From assembly GCF_020882245.1 (NCBI RefSeq), contig NC_083597.1, forward strand, positions 11,194,581 through 11,258,580: a stretch of 64,000 nucleotides of DNA. Reading direction: 5' to 3'. A program made the translations under genes and the position numbers. Positions 10,208-24,300 of the stretch are shown here, piece by piece (position 1 is the first letter of the stretch; each line of letters begins with the position of its first letter). Origin of the DNA: Rhopalosiphum padi. Lineage: Eukaryota; Arthropoda; Insecta; Hemiptera; Aphididae. The notes under the pieces were generated by a model, which saw only the letters and a program-made list of their open reading frames with translations, was not told where the DNA came from and did no database searches.

Positions 10208-13200
10208 TTAAAGAAAATAAAATACAACTTATTATGTAGGTAACACAATAAATTATTTTACAAACTCGCCCAAATGCCTAAACGTAGGCGCTTAATGAAT
10301 AAAACGGAAATTCAGCATTGAGGAATGAAATATCAAATAAATAGTTGAATAAATTGTAAGGGTGGTAGAATAATTTTGATAAAATACATTACAAGTTGAA
10401 GGAATACGTTCAACAATTACGCAATTAGACATATTTTACTCGAAAAACATAATATTCTCTATCGATTTTATTTTTTTTGCCCTGACATTTAAACCATTTA
10501 GTAGAAAGTGAGGCAAATAGGGAATTACGTACTCGTTATTTATAATTCTCTATCGTTAACCAACGTACCCAGGTCCCTGGGCAAAGTTTTTTAGAACTTT
10601 TGACAAGAACATATTTGTCAAGCAAAAATATAGGCATATTATTAAACCGTATCGTTTATTAGTTTTATTTAATGTAATTTTTTGGTGAAATAAATGATGA
10701 TTATTTATTAATAAAGATACCGTTTGAATAATAACCAAGGACCATGATTTAATATTTTCATATTCATACTGTACAGGTACCTCAGTTTATTAAAATGTAT
10801 GTTGCAATAAGTCTCAACAATAAGTATTATTAAAAAAAAATATAATAACTATTAACTAATATTGTTGTAATAAAAAATCTAAAGTTTATATGATAAAACT
10901 TTTATTCATAATCCATTATTCCATGTATAGTTTATGTACTAAAAAAGGCAAAATATGCAATATGTTTATGTATAAAATATGTACTTGTAATTTCTATAAG
11001 CATTTTAAAAGTATAAATATATCTATTAAAAACTCAACAAAAAACAGAAAAGGTTTAAAAATTTCACTGTCTTGAAAAAGCTGGTATTTGTGTTCTGTAA
11101 AAATGTCACAAGTCTACGATTATTTTATTTTGAACTAAAATAAAAAAACAAAATCGGTTTTTACCGAAAACCAATAATGTCTAAATATTTTCATTTTTGT
11201 GTAATATTTTATCAGTTCTTTTCTATTAATAAAATAATATATAAAAAATGACCTCTCTGATTCACCAAATGACGCTTAGATTAATTTTTAACAAGATTAC
11301 ACTAGTCATTAAGTATTGCTGTTGATCACTTGTATCTTCAACACTTATAAATAACAAATCACAATTGAAACGGATTATTTTGTCTATTACCATTTACCAT
11401 ATTCTATATTGTGTAAGTTTTAATTCAATATTAAATAATATTGGTCGTGAAAGAATTAAGAATGTTAGGTACCTATTTAACCGAAGTCCTGAAGTGTAAA
11501 ATTTGTAGTGACAGTTATACTAACTGAATAATACTTAACTAGGTATTATTTGTATTATGAACTTTTAATGAATTAGGTATATAATAATATAACACAAAAA
11601 GCAAACTAAAACAATCAGTATTTGCACACAAAACACAGCACAACTGCACACAACTACATGTCTGCACAGCATTAGTGATAATTGATAATAATTAGCAAGT
11701 TATAGTATACGTATAAATTCAGCCCGCAGTTCATCATATAATAATTCATAACAGGATAAATATTATTATTATTTTCATTAAATAGTAAAATTAGCTATAT
11801 TTCTTACGATCGTCAATCGACATCATAGACGGTAAATAACTTTTTAAATAATATTTATTACAAAATGAAATAATTAATTTTTTTTTTTAAATTCAATTAT
11901 ATAAATATGTAGGTTTGGCAAGTAAATAACAACTCGTATACACATAAAAGTATGAATATTGCTTGCAGGTGCCGTAGTCTCAATTGTCGTCGGTAATAAC
12001 CGTTTCCTAAGAAATAAAACCCCATAGTTTTGTTTATACAGAAATCTATACCAAATATACACAATGTACCTTTTAAAAGAAAAGGCTTCATCGAATTACT
12101 ACTCAAAAAAACTAATAGCATTCCTTCGATATATCTAATTATGATAATATTAGAACATTATGGGTACTCATCAAAAATAATAAAATCAGAATTGCATGTA
12201 TTTTAACATTTAAAATAATATTAGAATTTTTTGATATTTGTTGGGAAAAAAATATATTGTAAATAATTGAGTAAATAACTGTAATTCTTCATATGTTGTT
12301 AATCATTTGAAATTTGATTTTTAATATTAGCATAATTGTCTTAATTAATTCTACAATCAATTTTCGAAATAAAATGCACCTAATCGTATATTATGTTGAC
12401 CGCCGTAATGTAATGAAATTTCGTTGTACAATTGTACATATAACATTAATACACGATATATCATATGTGTGTATACGATATACATATTTAAATAATGCAA
12501 ATACATCTATTTTCGAATGATTTAATATTTAAATTGGTTAATGAATCTGTTTGTTGTATTACGCACTTGACTATATACTAAACGTAATATTGTTTAAATA
12601 GCTCGTGGGCAAGTTTTCTACACAAAAACATTTTTTTGGAGATTTGATTGTTTGGATTTATAACATTTCAGATTTCTTTTGTGTAAATTAAGTACATTTT
12701 GGACGGGGGTTGTTTTTAATAAATATACATTAACTACTATATAATATAATCAATAATTTATTAATTTATGGCATCGGGTAGGGATATAAATTGAAATATT
12801 CTATTATAATAATTTTGTTTTATTCATGTTTTGACTAAATACATTTTTTGAAAGAAGAAGCCACTAAGTATAATATTCAATACCACCATATGGTAAATAT
12901 ATATACCATAGTACCATACCCATATCGTTTTATATAATCAGAAATATATAATTCCTATAATTGTCGTTTTTAATTATAGATTATAGATCACTTTGCTCCA
13001 GTGGAATTGGAATACAATCTACAACCTATATTATTTTATCAATGGACACAGGAAAGCAAAAACTGCATGAACACATATTGCTAGAACTTAATCGTACAAT
13101 AATCAAAAACTTGGCAACGATAAACCGTCGACGAACAAAATTATAATGAATACGTATAAAAAGGTAATTATCCCAGAGCCACGCGCCTCTAAGACAGTTG

Positions 13201-13685
13201 TTTCTTATAAATTAGATGTTGATTACTTCTCTATACAAACACAATATAATATAAAACATAAATTTAAATTTAAAACTATGACATGTTCATGTTTCATAAA
13301 TGATTAAAAAAATTATATTTTACGTGTACGTAGAAAATCTTGACTCGTTATTTTGTTTGTGAGGACATAATTTTAAAATACTTTAGAATATATGGCTCAA
13401 AATATTTTTCCAGTGCGATGATTTATCATTTGTTTTACATTTTATTTATCCCCTAATTTAGAATTTAATAATCATTTAATTAAAACATTTATACGAGTAT
13501 TTATAGAGTTCAGTTACCATTTACAATGTAAATAAATATTAAAAAAATCATTTTAAATCGTTTTAAAAACGGGTAGGTACCTCTTTATTTCTTGGTTTGT
13601 TTATTATTTTTGTTTGCAAAATAATAGTATTCAATTTATAAATTTGATATTTTATAATATTATAATACATTCTACCTTATAATAT
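10208..13685. other. intergenic, no recognisable gene
   Basis: AT-rich sequence with short chance ORFs only. Near 10565-10580 there is a small imperfect palindrome (cccaggtccctggg). At 12961-13146 a 61-codon open frame has no recognisable motif. Nothing else is supported. Confidence 0.4.
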
Positions 13686-13689
13686 GAAA

Positions 13690-13870
13690 ATTCAAAAAGG
13701 TTGACTTTGTTCCTCAATGACGCCTTAACAGTTGAACGAATTTGGATGAAACTTTGTAGTTGGTGGATAGATAGTTATAGAATATATGTCCTGGATTAGC
13801 ATGTAAACTACTTTTTGTTCCTTATAAATGCATAGTTATTTTTATCTATTCATTTATATTAGTAAGTACT
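13690..13870. repeat. dispersed repeat with 'gaacgaatttggatgaaact' signature
   Basis: The unit runs through 'cgaatttggatgaaactttg', 'tgtcctggattagcatg' and 'aaactactttttgttcc'. It matches the layout of a repeat I recall in many insect genomes (gaaccgattttgatgaaatttgg ... ggctactttttatcc). It is diverged. The element class is not certain. Confidence 0.4.
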
Positions 13871-14204
13871 AAGATTAATGGTATATTGAAAAATTGAAAT
13901 AATTGTGTGTACCCTTCCGATTGTAATTATCCTTGTATCCTGGTGCATCCCTTTTATTTATTCCTAAGAGAATAATACATTATGGGCCTGAATCTCTACC
14001 AGACAAGTTTACACTTGTTTTATCAGTTGTTATATTTTTTTTTTTAGGTAACGAAGTCTCGTTATTAATTACAATTATAATTTTAATAACTAATTTTAAT
14101 TTAGTTTTTTAGATTAAGGATTTAAGATCCATAACTCATATGTATTCCATCTCTATTTTTCATATTTCATATCGATTATATATTATTTGCAATGTCGTAA
14201 GGCT

Positions 14205-14665
14205 TTTTGAGTTTTTACGATGTCACAACGGTACACTAATAATTTCAATTCAGTAGCATGTTTAGTGACCCTTTTACTCCGCTCTTGTACGATAAATTCT
14301 TGATTACGGTTAAATAATTTGGAACCATTTTATACAGATTGATATATAATTAATTGAATAGGTTCATAAAGGATTCCTTAGTTATATAGGTTTCTCATTG
14401 AAGATTGACCATCCTCCGAATTATTCTGAATCTGTCGTCGAAGTTTTAAATCTTAGTTTTCTCGAAAACAGGTAGCTGAGGGTGAACCAAAACTTTTTGC
14501 TAAAATTACTGCTTGGAAAGATTGATTTACTTTAGTTCGGGTCCTCGAGCGTATAAGCTTACGAGTTCCAATTTACCATACAAGATCCCGCAAGAAGTTC
14601 CATATTCTGATTTCTTGTTCAAATTTTTTTATGTGTGATCCCTTTTTCGATCTATGAGGTTTTTT
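14205..14665 (-). pseudogene. unidentified decayed protein-coding sequence
   Basis: One minus-strand frame contains only four or five stops in about 150 codons, far fewer than expected for sequence this AT-rich. The composition is protein-like: HIKKFEQEIRIWNFLRDLVW, FQAVILAKSFGSPSATCF, KHATELKLLVYRCDIVKTQK. No family was recognised. It ends just left of the hAT terminal repeat at 14804, so it is either an independent processed relic or an older insertion. No intron borders are obvious. Confidence 0.45.
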
Positions 14666-14803
14666 AAATTATGTGAATGTTGATATACTGCCTCAATTGT
14701 TTTCGTTTTGAAATTGTGTACTATTGTTGTTATCTATATTATATATTTTATTATTGTTATAACTATATTTGTATTCGTTGTTTAATATTTTATACATGTA
14801 AAT

Positions 14804-16200
14804 CAGGGGTCGGAAACCTTTTAACCTGTGTAGATCATTATATTTTTTTAGCTTTTTTACTAATTTGTTTATATCCGCTTTCATATCGGATGTTAATGTT
14901 TATAAAACAATTAAAACTGCATTAAATACATCAGAAACAAAATTTATTTTTTCGAAAATTAGCGAGTGGAAATGTCTGTTCACAAATATAAGTCCTATCA
15001 AAAGTAGTAATCATTTTTAAAGTAAAACTTTTAATATATTCCTTTAAAATCTATTTCAAAAAGTCTCGAATAAAATATTTTTAGGGTAACACTTTCTTCA
15101 AAAGTAGTTTTATGAACATCATTGTTTTGTAGTTTTATTTCTATGACTTTCATATGTAAATTAGATTCAATGTTTAATTAACTACATTGACATCAACAGA
15201 AAAGGGTTTTAACTTTTGAAACAACTTAATATTTTTCTCATGCGCCTACGTAAATATTTTAAAACTGTATTGAAAATTAATTTTGTAGGTTTTCTATCAT
15301 ATTTAAAAATATTATTTTTATAGTTTTTTATAGTTACCCAATATAAAATTTATTTGGATGTTTCTATTGCAATTTCACAGTAATTAAATTATCCAAGCGT
15401 GGTTCATCAATATATTTATGATTGCATATATACTTAATAATTTTAATTGGATCTGAAATAATTTTATATTTTTCAATAATAATTTGTATTTAACTAATAT
15501 TCAATTCATTCAATAACGTTGTTCAATCATTAAAAAGGTAAGATTAAAAGAATCAACTTTTTATTTTTCAACATAATTCCCCTTAATATATAATACAATG
15601 AAGTATCATAGGTATTTTTTGTTTTTCTTTTGGAATTTTTAAATTTATTCTTCTAGTTCAATTTTTATTAATTCTACTCGGTTTTTTGCTTCGTCTGTAG
15701 TAATACAGATTAATTTTTTGAGTTTTTTCCAACTTAAATTCAACTTTTTAAATGTATTTTGTTTTTTTTAATAAATAAGTCTTTTTCCGTAGTTGTTCCT
15801 TTCGAACTTCATAGTTCACCCAATTCTTTAGAAACATTAAAATTCACAAATAAATATAATGATAATGACATCATAAATATCAGTAGATACTTCCATCAGT
15901 TGCAATAGAAATACAATCGAATGTAGAAACTTTTTTTATTAAATTTGAGAATTAAATTAGTTCCCATCTCATTGGGACGTCTAACATACATAGTTCCTAA
16001 CTAAGAAGTGATGTACCTATTTTAATTATTTTTTTCTCTGAGCATATTTCATTTACAATAGCTAACATATATGTTTTTATAAACTCGGAGTCGGTAAATA
16101 GACGATTGCACTTGACCTTCATTTTAGCAACTACAAAACTAGCACGTAATCCTAATTCGCTTTGATTATATTGTAATAATTAAAATTATTTTGTTGTTTA
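14804..16200 (-). mobile_element. hAT-family transposon relic with decayed transposase
   Basis: The minus strand carries pieces of a hAT transposase of the ZBED5/GTF2IRD2-like type in the correct order. These are LRASFVVAKM then FIKTYMLAIVNEICSEKK (about 16165-16035), SKGTTTEKDLF followed after a frameshift by LNLSWKKL and ICITTDEAK (about 15808-15685), and C-terminal TYICEQTFPLANF (about 15000-14955), the hAT dimerisation segment. The left boundary is a terminal repeat beginning caggggtcgg at 14804, typical of hAT ends in this group. Several stops and frameshifts make it inactive. The opposite terminal repeat was not located, so the right boundary is approximate. Confidence 0.8.
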
Positions 16201-17880
16201 CTTAATGAACTTTTCTAATTATTTACTTTAATTTGTCTAAGATAATTAGTGAGTTTTACAGATTTTAATTTATGCCCATAGTGACGTTAAATATTATACT
16301 CTTTTACAGATAAAATAGTTTTTTAGAAAATTAAACGTAACAGTTTATTTTCAATAAAAATATATCAATCCGTCAACGAATTTTGTTGAAACCCTATGAC
16401 GTTCGTCGCATTTAAATAAATAGCCAATTTATGTTTACACCTATAAATAAATAAAAACAAAAATTATAGTGTAAGAGTTATTGCAATCAGTAAATCTTCA
16501 TGAAACACTAAAGACACTAAACACAAGAACATGTCTTAACTAAATATTAACGACCTACCGTGTACTAATTATTTCTAAGACATTTCAGAATAATAATATA
16601 ATGGATTATTCGAAGCGTAATAATTATATTGAGGATTAGAGAGAATAGAGATAAAGCGCGTAATAACTTACGATGATGTACCTATAACCTATATCTATAT
16701 ATATACATAGGAGTATTTAAAACATTACTGGTTCGAAACGATTTCTAATTATTCAGATGATCCAAATAAAAGATTTATAAGTAACAGTTTGGTAATTATT
16801 TATTTAAAGGGCTTGAAAAAAATTAGTCCAGATATATTAATTTTTATTATATTATTTGTATGTTTTTTCTTGTTTTTCGCATGAGTGTGCTTAAGCAAAA
16901 TAAACAGTTTACGAGCTACAGGGTCAATTAAACAGCTTGAGAGAGAGAGAAGAAAACATTATATATATATATATGTATATTGTAGTATATGTATCTAATG
17001 AATGATAGGACGGAAGAGAGTACTTTGGATTTTCTACCCAACGATCTTTATTTTAAATGACTATATTGGTCATGAATTTACTTTTATAAATGCACAACAA
17101 AGGGTTCATAAACGTGAATTCAACTAAAGTTCGTTGTAAAACAAATTAGAGTTTTTATTGGAAAGTAAAAAGTTATAGCCGTTAAACACGAAATTAAACG
17201 TAAATAACCATACCTAGGTACTCAATTTTATAATTATATTAGTCGTTAAATTCAGTCGTATTTAGTTTTTAATTCAAAATTAATCAAGAATATACAATCG
17301 GTTTTATGATCAAACTAATAAGTGGATTATTCTCGTTCAATCTTTTGAGTTATAAATATATGTTATTCGTTCTGATTTCTATAAGTATATGTACCTTATT
17401 AATAGAGGAATTATATTTATTACATGTGTAATTACTAATTGTCATGTTTACAATACATAACAAAATTATTATGTTTCTAACAATATCATTACTAACTGAA
17501 ATTTTAAAATTGAACTGTTAAAATTATAGTCACAATATGTATAGAAAATATGGAAATTTTTAAATTAGATTTGTATTTAAAATAATTAAATATTGATTGG
17601 AATCTGTGGTTATTTTGGTGGTGGCAAAAAATTACATATTCGTTTTATCCAACGGAAATATTGTTATGATCTATACATTTTAATTCATTTTTACTAATAA
17701 AATAGATTAAAAAATGCTCTGATAAACCAAAACCCGCACAAAGCTGTTTGCTCTCTTGGGATATACGTGTATGAATTTAGATATCAGTCTGAACTTTCCG
17801 CACACAGAAAAAAACTCAACACGAATCATGAGTATTTAATAATAACAAATTATACTATATTTGATTCTTTATATTTCATA
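16201..17880. other. intergenic, no recognisable gene
   Basis: AT-rich sequence with a short GA run (about 16940) next to a TA microsatellite (about 16960-16980). The upstream end of the hAT relic may extend into the first few hundred bases. Otherwise I see nothing. Confidence 0.4.
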
Positions 17881-17889
17881 ACAATAACA

Positions 17890-18030
17890 AAAAAGCAGTC
17901 AAGTAGTTAACCACTCGGCTGAACGTCTGCAGTACAGTAGGTGTTTGGGAACCTCGTCATTGATCACTCTGATGGATATGTTAAATTTGAATTCAATGAT
18001 AATTTATTATACACGATGAAAAACGATTTT
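17890..18030 (+). repeat. dispersed aphid repeat, family A copy
   Basis: Contains 'gtagttaaccactcggct', 'gaacgtctgcagtacagtag', 'gttaaatttgaattcaatga' and a degenerate 'gattttgagtg'. The same order of blocks recurs near 57365-57475 and, more diverged, at 20300-20440. Confidence 0.65.
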
Positions 18031-18194
18031 GAGTGAACAATTTTGATTTGACTTTTTAGTAACCAAGCTTAATAAACAATTATTTTAATAATAATATTAA
18101 AATTTTAACAAGTGTTCGTATTTTTTTGTGATCCTGGTTATTTTAAAAAGTATCAATTAGATCTAATTTGTTCCAAACAACTTCCCACACAATT

Positions 18195-18315
18195 TATGAT
18201 TAGAGCAGGTTTTTACTAGAAAAAGTGTCTTTAGATTATACATAAATAAATAAGAAACACACATCATTGTAAGATTAATACATTTTTTGCTTCATTCAGA
18301 ATTTAAAATTATCGC
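18195..18315 (+). repeat. dispersed repeat, family B copy
   Basis: Ends with 'cacacatcattgtaagatta', 'atacattttttgcttcattc' and 'agaatttaaaa', the same block order as the copies at 31.9-33.5 and 55.2-55.46 kb. It lies just right of a family A copy, so the two could belong to one element. Confidence 0.55.
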
Positions 18316-20295
18316 ACCAAAGTCTAAATTGTTTGATAGTAATAAATATTAACTCAGATTTTTTTATTCTTCAATAAAATCAAAAAATTAGATAAGACAA
18401 ATATTTATTATCCAGTTTTTTCAGTAGGTATTTTTAGGATCTAAATAATGGTTAATTCGTACCTATTTGTAACAGTAATCCAGTCTATGTTGCTATTATT
18501 AGCTGAGCTTTTTGTTTGATGATTTAATGTTTTTATAAATGATTTTTTATGTTTTATCTAATTAAAAATCATAGTTATTATAATCAATATTGAAGTACTC
18601 GAAGTCGGAATAATTTACATGTTTATTATTAATCGTAATATTTGATAAGTGTTCTTATAAGTGTAACATTAATAGTATATACAATGCTTATATACCTATA
18701 GGTATATTGTATATATATATAACATGTGCTAAACTAACCTGTATATTATTAATTATATGTCATGCGAAATAGATAGGAGAGCGGATAACAACGGAAATAA
18801 CTATTGGAAAGTGCGCGACAACAATGGTGTATTTATTATTATTTTTTTTATTCGCCAATACAACGTAAATTGAGTTTAGGAGAATTTGATGTGCGTTTTC
18901 GTTCCACGCCGTGCGATGTGGAAAAATGAAATCCATCGAATGTACTAGAAATGTGTCATACCTACAAGATATTGATCATCCTTAACGGACAATTCCATTA
19001 GTAATCATCAACAAATGATTATGTGAAATCTCAGTATAATGGTCGACCTTAAGGATTGATGTGTTGTGTATCGCCGAACATCGATTTTGACAAACGTTTA
19101 CGTATATGCACTACAACTACGTATATATACAAAACTTTTTCAAATAACCGGGTTTATACGAGGTGATAAATTATTAGTATCATAATACATTGATAAACGA
19201 CAACTATCGTTTTAATTCAAATAAGCAATCATGCGAAATACGATGTCTATTCTCATAAACACTTAGAGTTAAGTGCTTGGATCTCGACTACAATACATTT
19301 TATACATTTTGTATGCAGTATGAATATATTAAAGCCTAAAGGTACCTATATACAGTATCTATATATATATACCCGACGCAGAGCGATTATTTTAACAGGT
19401 ACTTGTTAACTATATCGGAAAGTATAATAACATTTATGGAAATATTATTTTGCATAATTAAAAGTCATTATTAAACAATATTTTCGAAAAAATATATTTT
19501 ATATTATTATATTTTTAAATTTTTAAATAGTAATTTTTATCGTTGTTGTTTTTAACTTTTAACTTTTTTGATTGATGATACATATTTATTATTAACATTA
19601 AAATTTAAGTTGCAACTTTTCTTTTATTATTATACATAATATAATATTATAATATATGTATAATGTTTTTTGTTAAATAATTTAGACAATTGGGATTAGA
19701 AAAGTATTTTTCTGATAGATATATTATGTAGATAAATTAAGTTTCAAACGAGTAGTTAATTAGTTATGAGTATACGTATTCAATGTAATAAGAGATACAG
19801 AGGAATACCGCAAATTGTTGGTCTATTACTAAACTCATTTATTACTTTTATTCATTTTTATTTTCACTATTGAACTTAGTTGTAGTCACCAAGTGTATGT
19901 TGTTTATTTTGATAGTTAATAATAGCTCAAAAATCAAAATATTATACATTTAAAATTAAATTAATTGTCGTCAATGAAGATTATTATTACGTATTTTTAT
20001 TTTTATTAGAGTAAGGCGTCAACAGCTTATGTTATTATAGTCTACTTTTCATAGTACCTAACTAGATCAGTATAAAAAGTAATATCTATGTATAAAACTA
20101 TGAAAAATAATACATTAATATTAGTTATTTACAATTTGGTAGGAGCTGTAAACATTTTTACAGTTTGTTTATTAAATTGTACTTACGAATTTTTTTTAAA
20201 TAAAAAGAAAAAATAGAAATTTTAAAATAGGTAATTATTGTTTAAATAGTGAAAAGCGAAAACTTAAAGAAAATTGGGAATGTCGCTTTGTTATA
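18316..20295. other. intergenic with a CpG-richer patch at 18.77-19.26 kb
   Basis: Mostly AT-rich. Around 18770-19260 CpG dinucleotides become common (gtgcgcgacaac, cgttttcgttccacgccg, atcgccgaacatcg), unlike the flanks. A conserved non-coding or regulatory element is possible but unproven. No coding frame found. Confidence 0.35.
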
Positions 20296-20299
20296 TTGA

Positions 20300-20440
20300 A
20301 TAAGTGTCAAGAGTATCTCATCATCGAGTAGATCATTTTAATCGATGTGTTAAATTGGAAGTCAAAATCATTGAATCAAAACGATTCTGAGCGGAGACGA
20401 TTGTGCTGGATGTCAGCTGACAGCCTATACCTATTTCTAA
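20300..20440 (+). repeat. dispersed aphid repeat, family A copy (diverged)
   Basis: Shares 'gatgtgttaaattggaa', 'aaaacgattctgagcggaga' and 'gatgtcagctgacagcctat' with the family A pattern at 17.9 and 57.4 kb. Confidence 0.6.
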
Positions 20441-21084
20441 GTTAATTTTATTATATGTAATATAGTAATATAGTAATTAATTTTTATATTTTAGCAATAC
20501 AGTAGGTTGAATTAAGATTGCCAAAAATAAAGCGCAAATATTATTATTGTAGTTATAATATTATTATATAATTCATTATTGATATTAACTTTTAAGCCAA
20601 TTCCAACGGATTTTAGAACGCTGTAAATAGTTTTGTTGAATAAATATAAAATAGTTTAAAATTAATTCAAATATTTTGAAAAAGTCAATGTGTAAATAAC
20701 AATACACGTAGTAGCAAAAAGTTTTAAGTCCCAGCTATGAATAATATTTTTGGAAGTATAACAATATAACTAAAAATCATGAAAGGATAAATCATATTAT
20801 TTTTCGTTTAATATATATTAAATGTTTACTAAATTTTTTCTTACTAAATTTATTTAAAAAAATACGTGTTTGAATATTTTATATTTTTTATTGGAAGTAA
20901 GAAAAACTTATGATAGTTATACGTGTATTAAATTTTCAATCATTAGTTATTAAAATTAAAAATATTATGAATTTTCGTTTTAAAATAACTTATAAATGTT
21001 GCGATTTTGACAATTATTGTCAATTTTTGAACTTTATAAGCTTTGCGCTTTTATAGAAAAAAAACATGCCAACGTATTTTTGAT
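20441..21084. other. intergenic, nothing recognised
   Basis: AT-rich sequence without coding, repeat or RNA signals that I could support. Confidence 0.4.
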
Positions 21085-21350
21085 ATTTGAAGATGTAGAT
21101 GCAACAACCAGACATTTCCATTTTGTTTCGAAAATTCCCTTTTTGTATATTCCAATAGAAAAAAATTTCCGTCGATTGGTGCAACAATTAGACAAATCCG
21201 ATCGTTAGATACGGAGATATAATACAAAAAATGGAGATGTCTGTTTTATTTTTTGCTGTAACAACATGACTTCTCCGGAGATGATTAGTTGTTGCGCCAA
21301 ACATTTTCATAATATGGAGATGTCTGGTTGTTGCACCCTCGTCTTCATTT
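21085..21350. mobile_element. small inverted-repeat element (about 265 bp)
   Basis: The left arm 21088-21120 (gcaacaaccagacatttcca) is the reverse complement of the right arm 21315-21347 (tggagatgtctggttgttgc) with one mismatch in that core; similarity fades outwards. Inside lie further diverged copies of the same words in both orientations ('ggtgcaacaattagacaaat', 'tggagatgtctg', 'gattagttgttgcgcc'). It is therefore a nested palindromic MITE-like unit. A 63-codon frame overlapping it is incidental. Confidence 0.6.
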
Positions 21351-24300
21351 TTAAATAACTACAGTTAAAACTTAAGAAGAATCTCATTTTAAATGTTTAA
21401 ACTTTTTTTATCGAGTAAAATATTTTTTTTATTAATATTATTGGATAATTCAAAACGCTTATAAATAGCTTAAAATTAGTCTAAATATTTTGAAAATTTT
21501 ACTATTAATAGGGAATTATAATTTTTGTATAACTAGTATAAATAGAATATTTCTAGTTTCTAACATTTATATTTTTTATTAATAACAAAAATTGTTTAAA
21601 GATAACTAAATATTATAGGTACCTATTAAACGATTTTACATTCAATTATTTAAATTTATAAAAATTTGTTTTTGTAATTATAAAAATGTTTAAGCCCTTA
21701 CAAGAATTGCATGACTATCATAGCAATATCAAACGTATAGTACTCATTAAAATTAATTGTATAAAATTAAGTTGACGATAGGTTAAAATTTAATCTAATA
21801 GACATTTTCGTTCTAACGTTTATAATTCAAACTTATTATGATATCGGTACATCTTTTTGAAAATTCTCCAAACACATTTTTTATAAAAACTAATCAAATA
21901 AAATATACAGTCAATTCAATAATGATCTTGCAGTGGTATCTGTATTTTTGCAATTCTTTTTGGTATTTTTGTGTGGTTCAGTTCGTATGCGATTTTCCAG
22001 ACAAATTACTTTGTACGAAGCTTTCTTATTTTATTTTCTATTGTTAACTCACTGTACAAACGTTCGTTTATTAAACGTAACATATACAATTGTTCGTAGA
22101 CAACGTGGAGTCTAAAGTAATAACCGGAAGTAACTCTGTCATCACTTATTTGTGAAAATAAAGTAATGTATTGTGCGCAACCATTCAATATAATAACCTT
22201 TTAAATAGCTCGTGTCAAACAATCAATATAGTATGATACGTTTACCTTTTTTTTTTTTGGTGCATTGTTATGGATAATAAGTATAAATATAATATACAGT
22301 TATTTATAATTTAAATAGTTTGAATTCATATATTATATGTATTTTTATATTATATGTATAATATATACGCATTACGCAGCATAGGGCACAATAAATAAGA
22401 TGCATTAAGCTTATGAGAACTATAACATTGTGTAATCTATATAATTTATAACACCTACATAACACATTTCATTTGACCGTAAAATAATTCACAAATACGT
22501 TTTGTATATCTTAAAAATAGGAAAAGCCAAACCAGTTATCTTTCGAAAAGTAAGTATCGAATATATCTTGTATCGTTTTATTTTTAAATCTATGTCGAGT
22601 AACAAATAATTTTAACTTTCGATACATAATACAATAAAAATATTAAATCTATATAATACACAAATAATTAAATTGTTTTTCTATTTTCCATTAAACTTAC
22701 GAAATCAACAATAATTAGATATTATACATAGGTAATGTACCTATTAATAATACATTCCTTTTTAAATATCCTTTTAAAATATAAAGATTGTTATTTTTTG
22801 ATAGCTGTCATATAGTTTTTAACGCATAAAAAGTCATAAATATTATTTGTATCATTTTTAATAAAAACACTTTTGTATTTTTATTTTTTTGGTCTGGTCA
22901 ATTATATTCACTGATACATAAAAAAGCTTACAGTATTTTAAAGATATATATATATATGATAGAGATGTAGAAAATTTAAATTAAAACATTAAAAATTAAA
23001 GTTCATAAGAAAATGTAAGCTAGTCTTGCTTTTTATTATTTACTATATTTTTATTTAATCTAATTTAAAAGAAACAATTTTATATTTTACCTATTATCTT
23101 TTATATTAAATATATATTATAATAATTATTTTTTTTTATTCCAGAGAATATTATAATATTTTTTTACTCTTAGTCAACATTTTATACTTATAATTTATGA
23201 GTTAAAGCTTTTTGTCATGAATCTCAAATTTAACAATGAAAATTGTTTTAATTATTGCTTGATGGAACTTGATTTTAATAATCATAGTATTCAGTTAATG
23301 AATTGATCTTAATTTTTTTACACTTTAAATAAAATACATTGTATACTTAAAAAATAATCTTCATTAAAATGATTAAATTTTTAAATAATTTATCAATATA
23401 TTTAATATTGAATAAGCTAGTATTGCAATACTTCGTAGACAAGTATCTAATTATACTTACCAATTTAGTATATTGATATCCCAAAAACAAGTTGTACCTA
23501 GTATCTGGTATTAATGTATTATGATTTTTATTTTTGCCTTTATCTATTAATTCTTATTTTTTAATTAAAGCATCAAATAAAAATCAGATAAATTTCTTTA
23601 TTTATAGACACGCGCAAATTTATTGCGAAATCAACAGGTAATAAATAAAAGTGAAAAGTTTAAAGACATAGCCACTTAGAACTAATGTTACATACTTTAA
23701 AAAAATTATAAATTGTTGAAAATAACGTTGATATCTATCTATTGGTAACCTAAAAATAGTAATACGAAAACATTTTTACTCATCGAGGCGTATTCTTGAG
23801 TTTTCAATCTTTATTCACTCATTGCATAAATAGACAAGAGTAATAAATTATAATAAAATAAATGTAAAAATTTTTATTTATCTTGATTATTTCGTATAAT
23901 TTATTTATTTATGTCAGTATTATAAATAAATTAAGTGATTTTGTCATTATTTTGTATCTAATTGTATACAATTAGATGTGATTTCATTGGTTTAGATAAA
24001 TTTACTATCGTAATAAAAAATAAGTTGTTTTTTTTTAAATTTGTCTCTGTCTTTAAGTAAAATAATTTTGTTCTCTGTAAATTTTGGACAGAATGTTTCT
24101 TTATATCAATCTCAAGTATTTAATTTAAGCTTTTTATTATAGTTTATAGTATACTATCGTCTATACGGAAAGTTATAGATGATACAATTTTTGATTAAAT
24201 AATAACTTTTCTGGGAAGTGCTTTAGTGCTTATAAACGAAAAAAGATGATAGTATTTAATATTTTACTATATATAATAAATTGATGATAATAATTATTAT

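Noticed and set aside
16725..16745. tRNA-like 'ggttcgaaa' word
   Set aside because: No acceptor stem or D-arm could be paired around it.
16918..16935. 'cagggtcaatt' as the missing right end of the hAT element
   Set aside because: It is in the same orientation as the left end, not inverted, and the match stops after a few bases.
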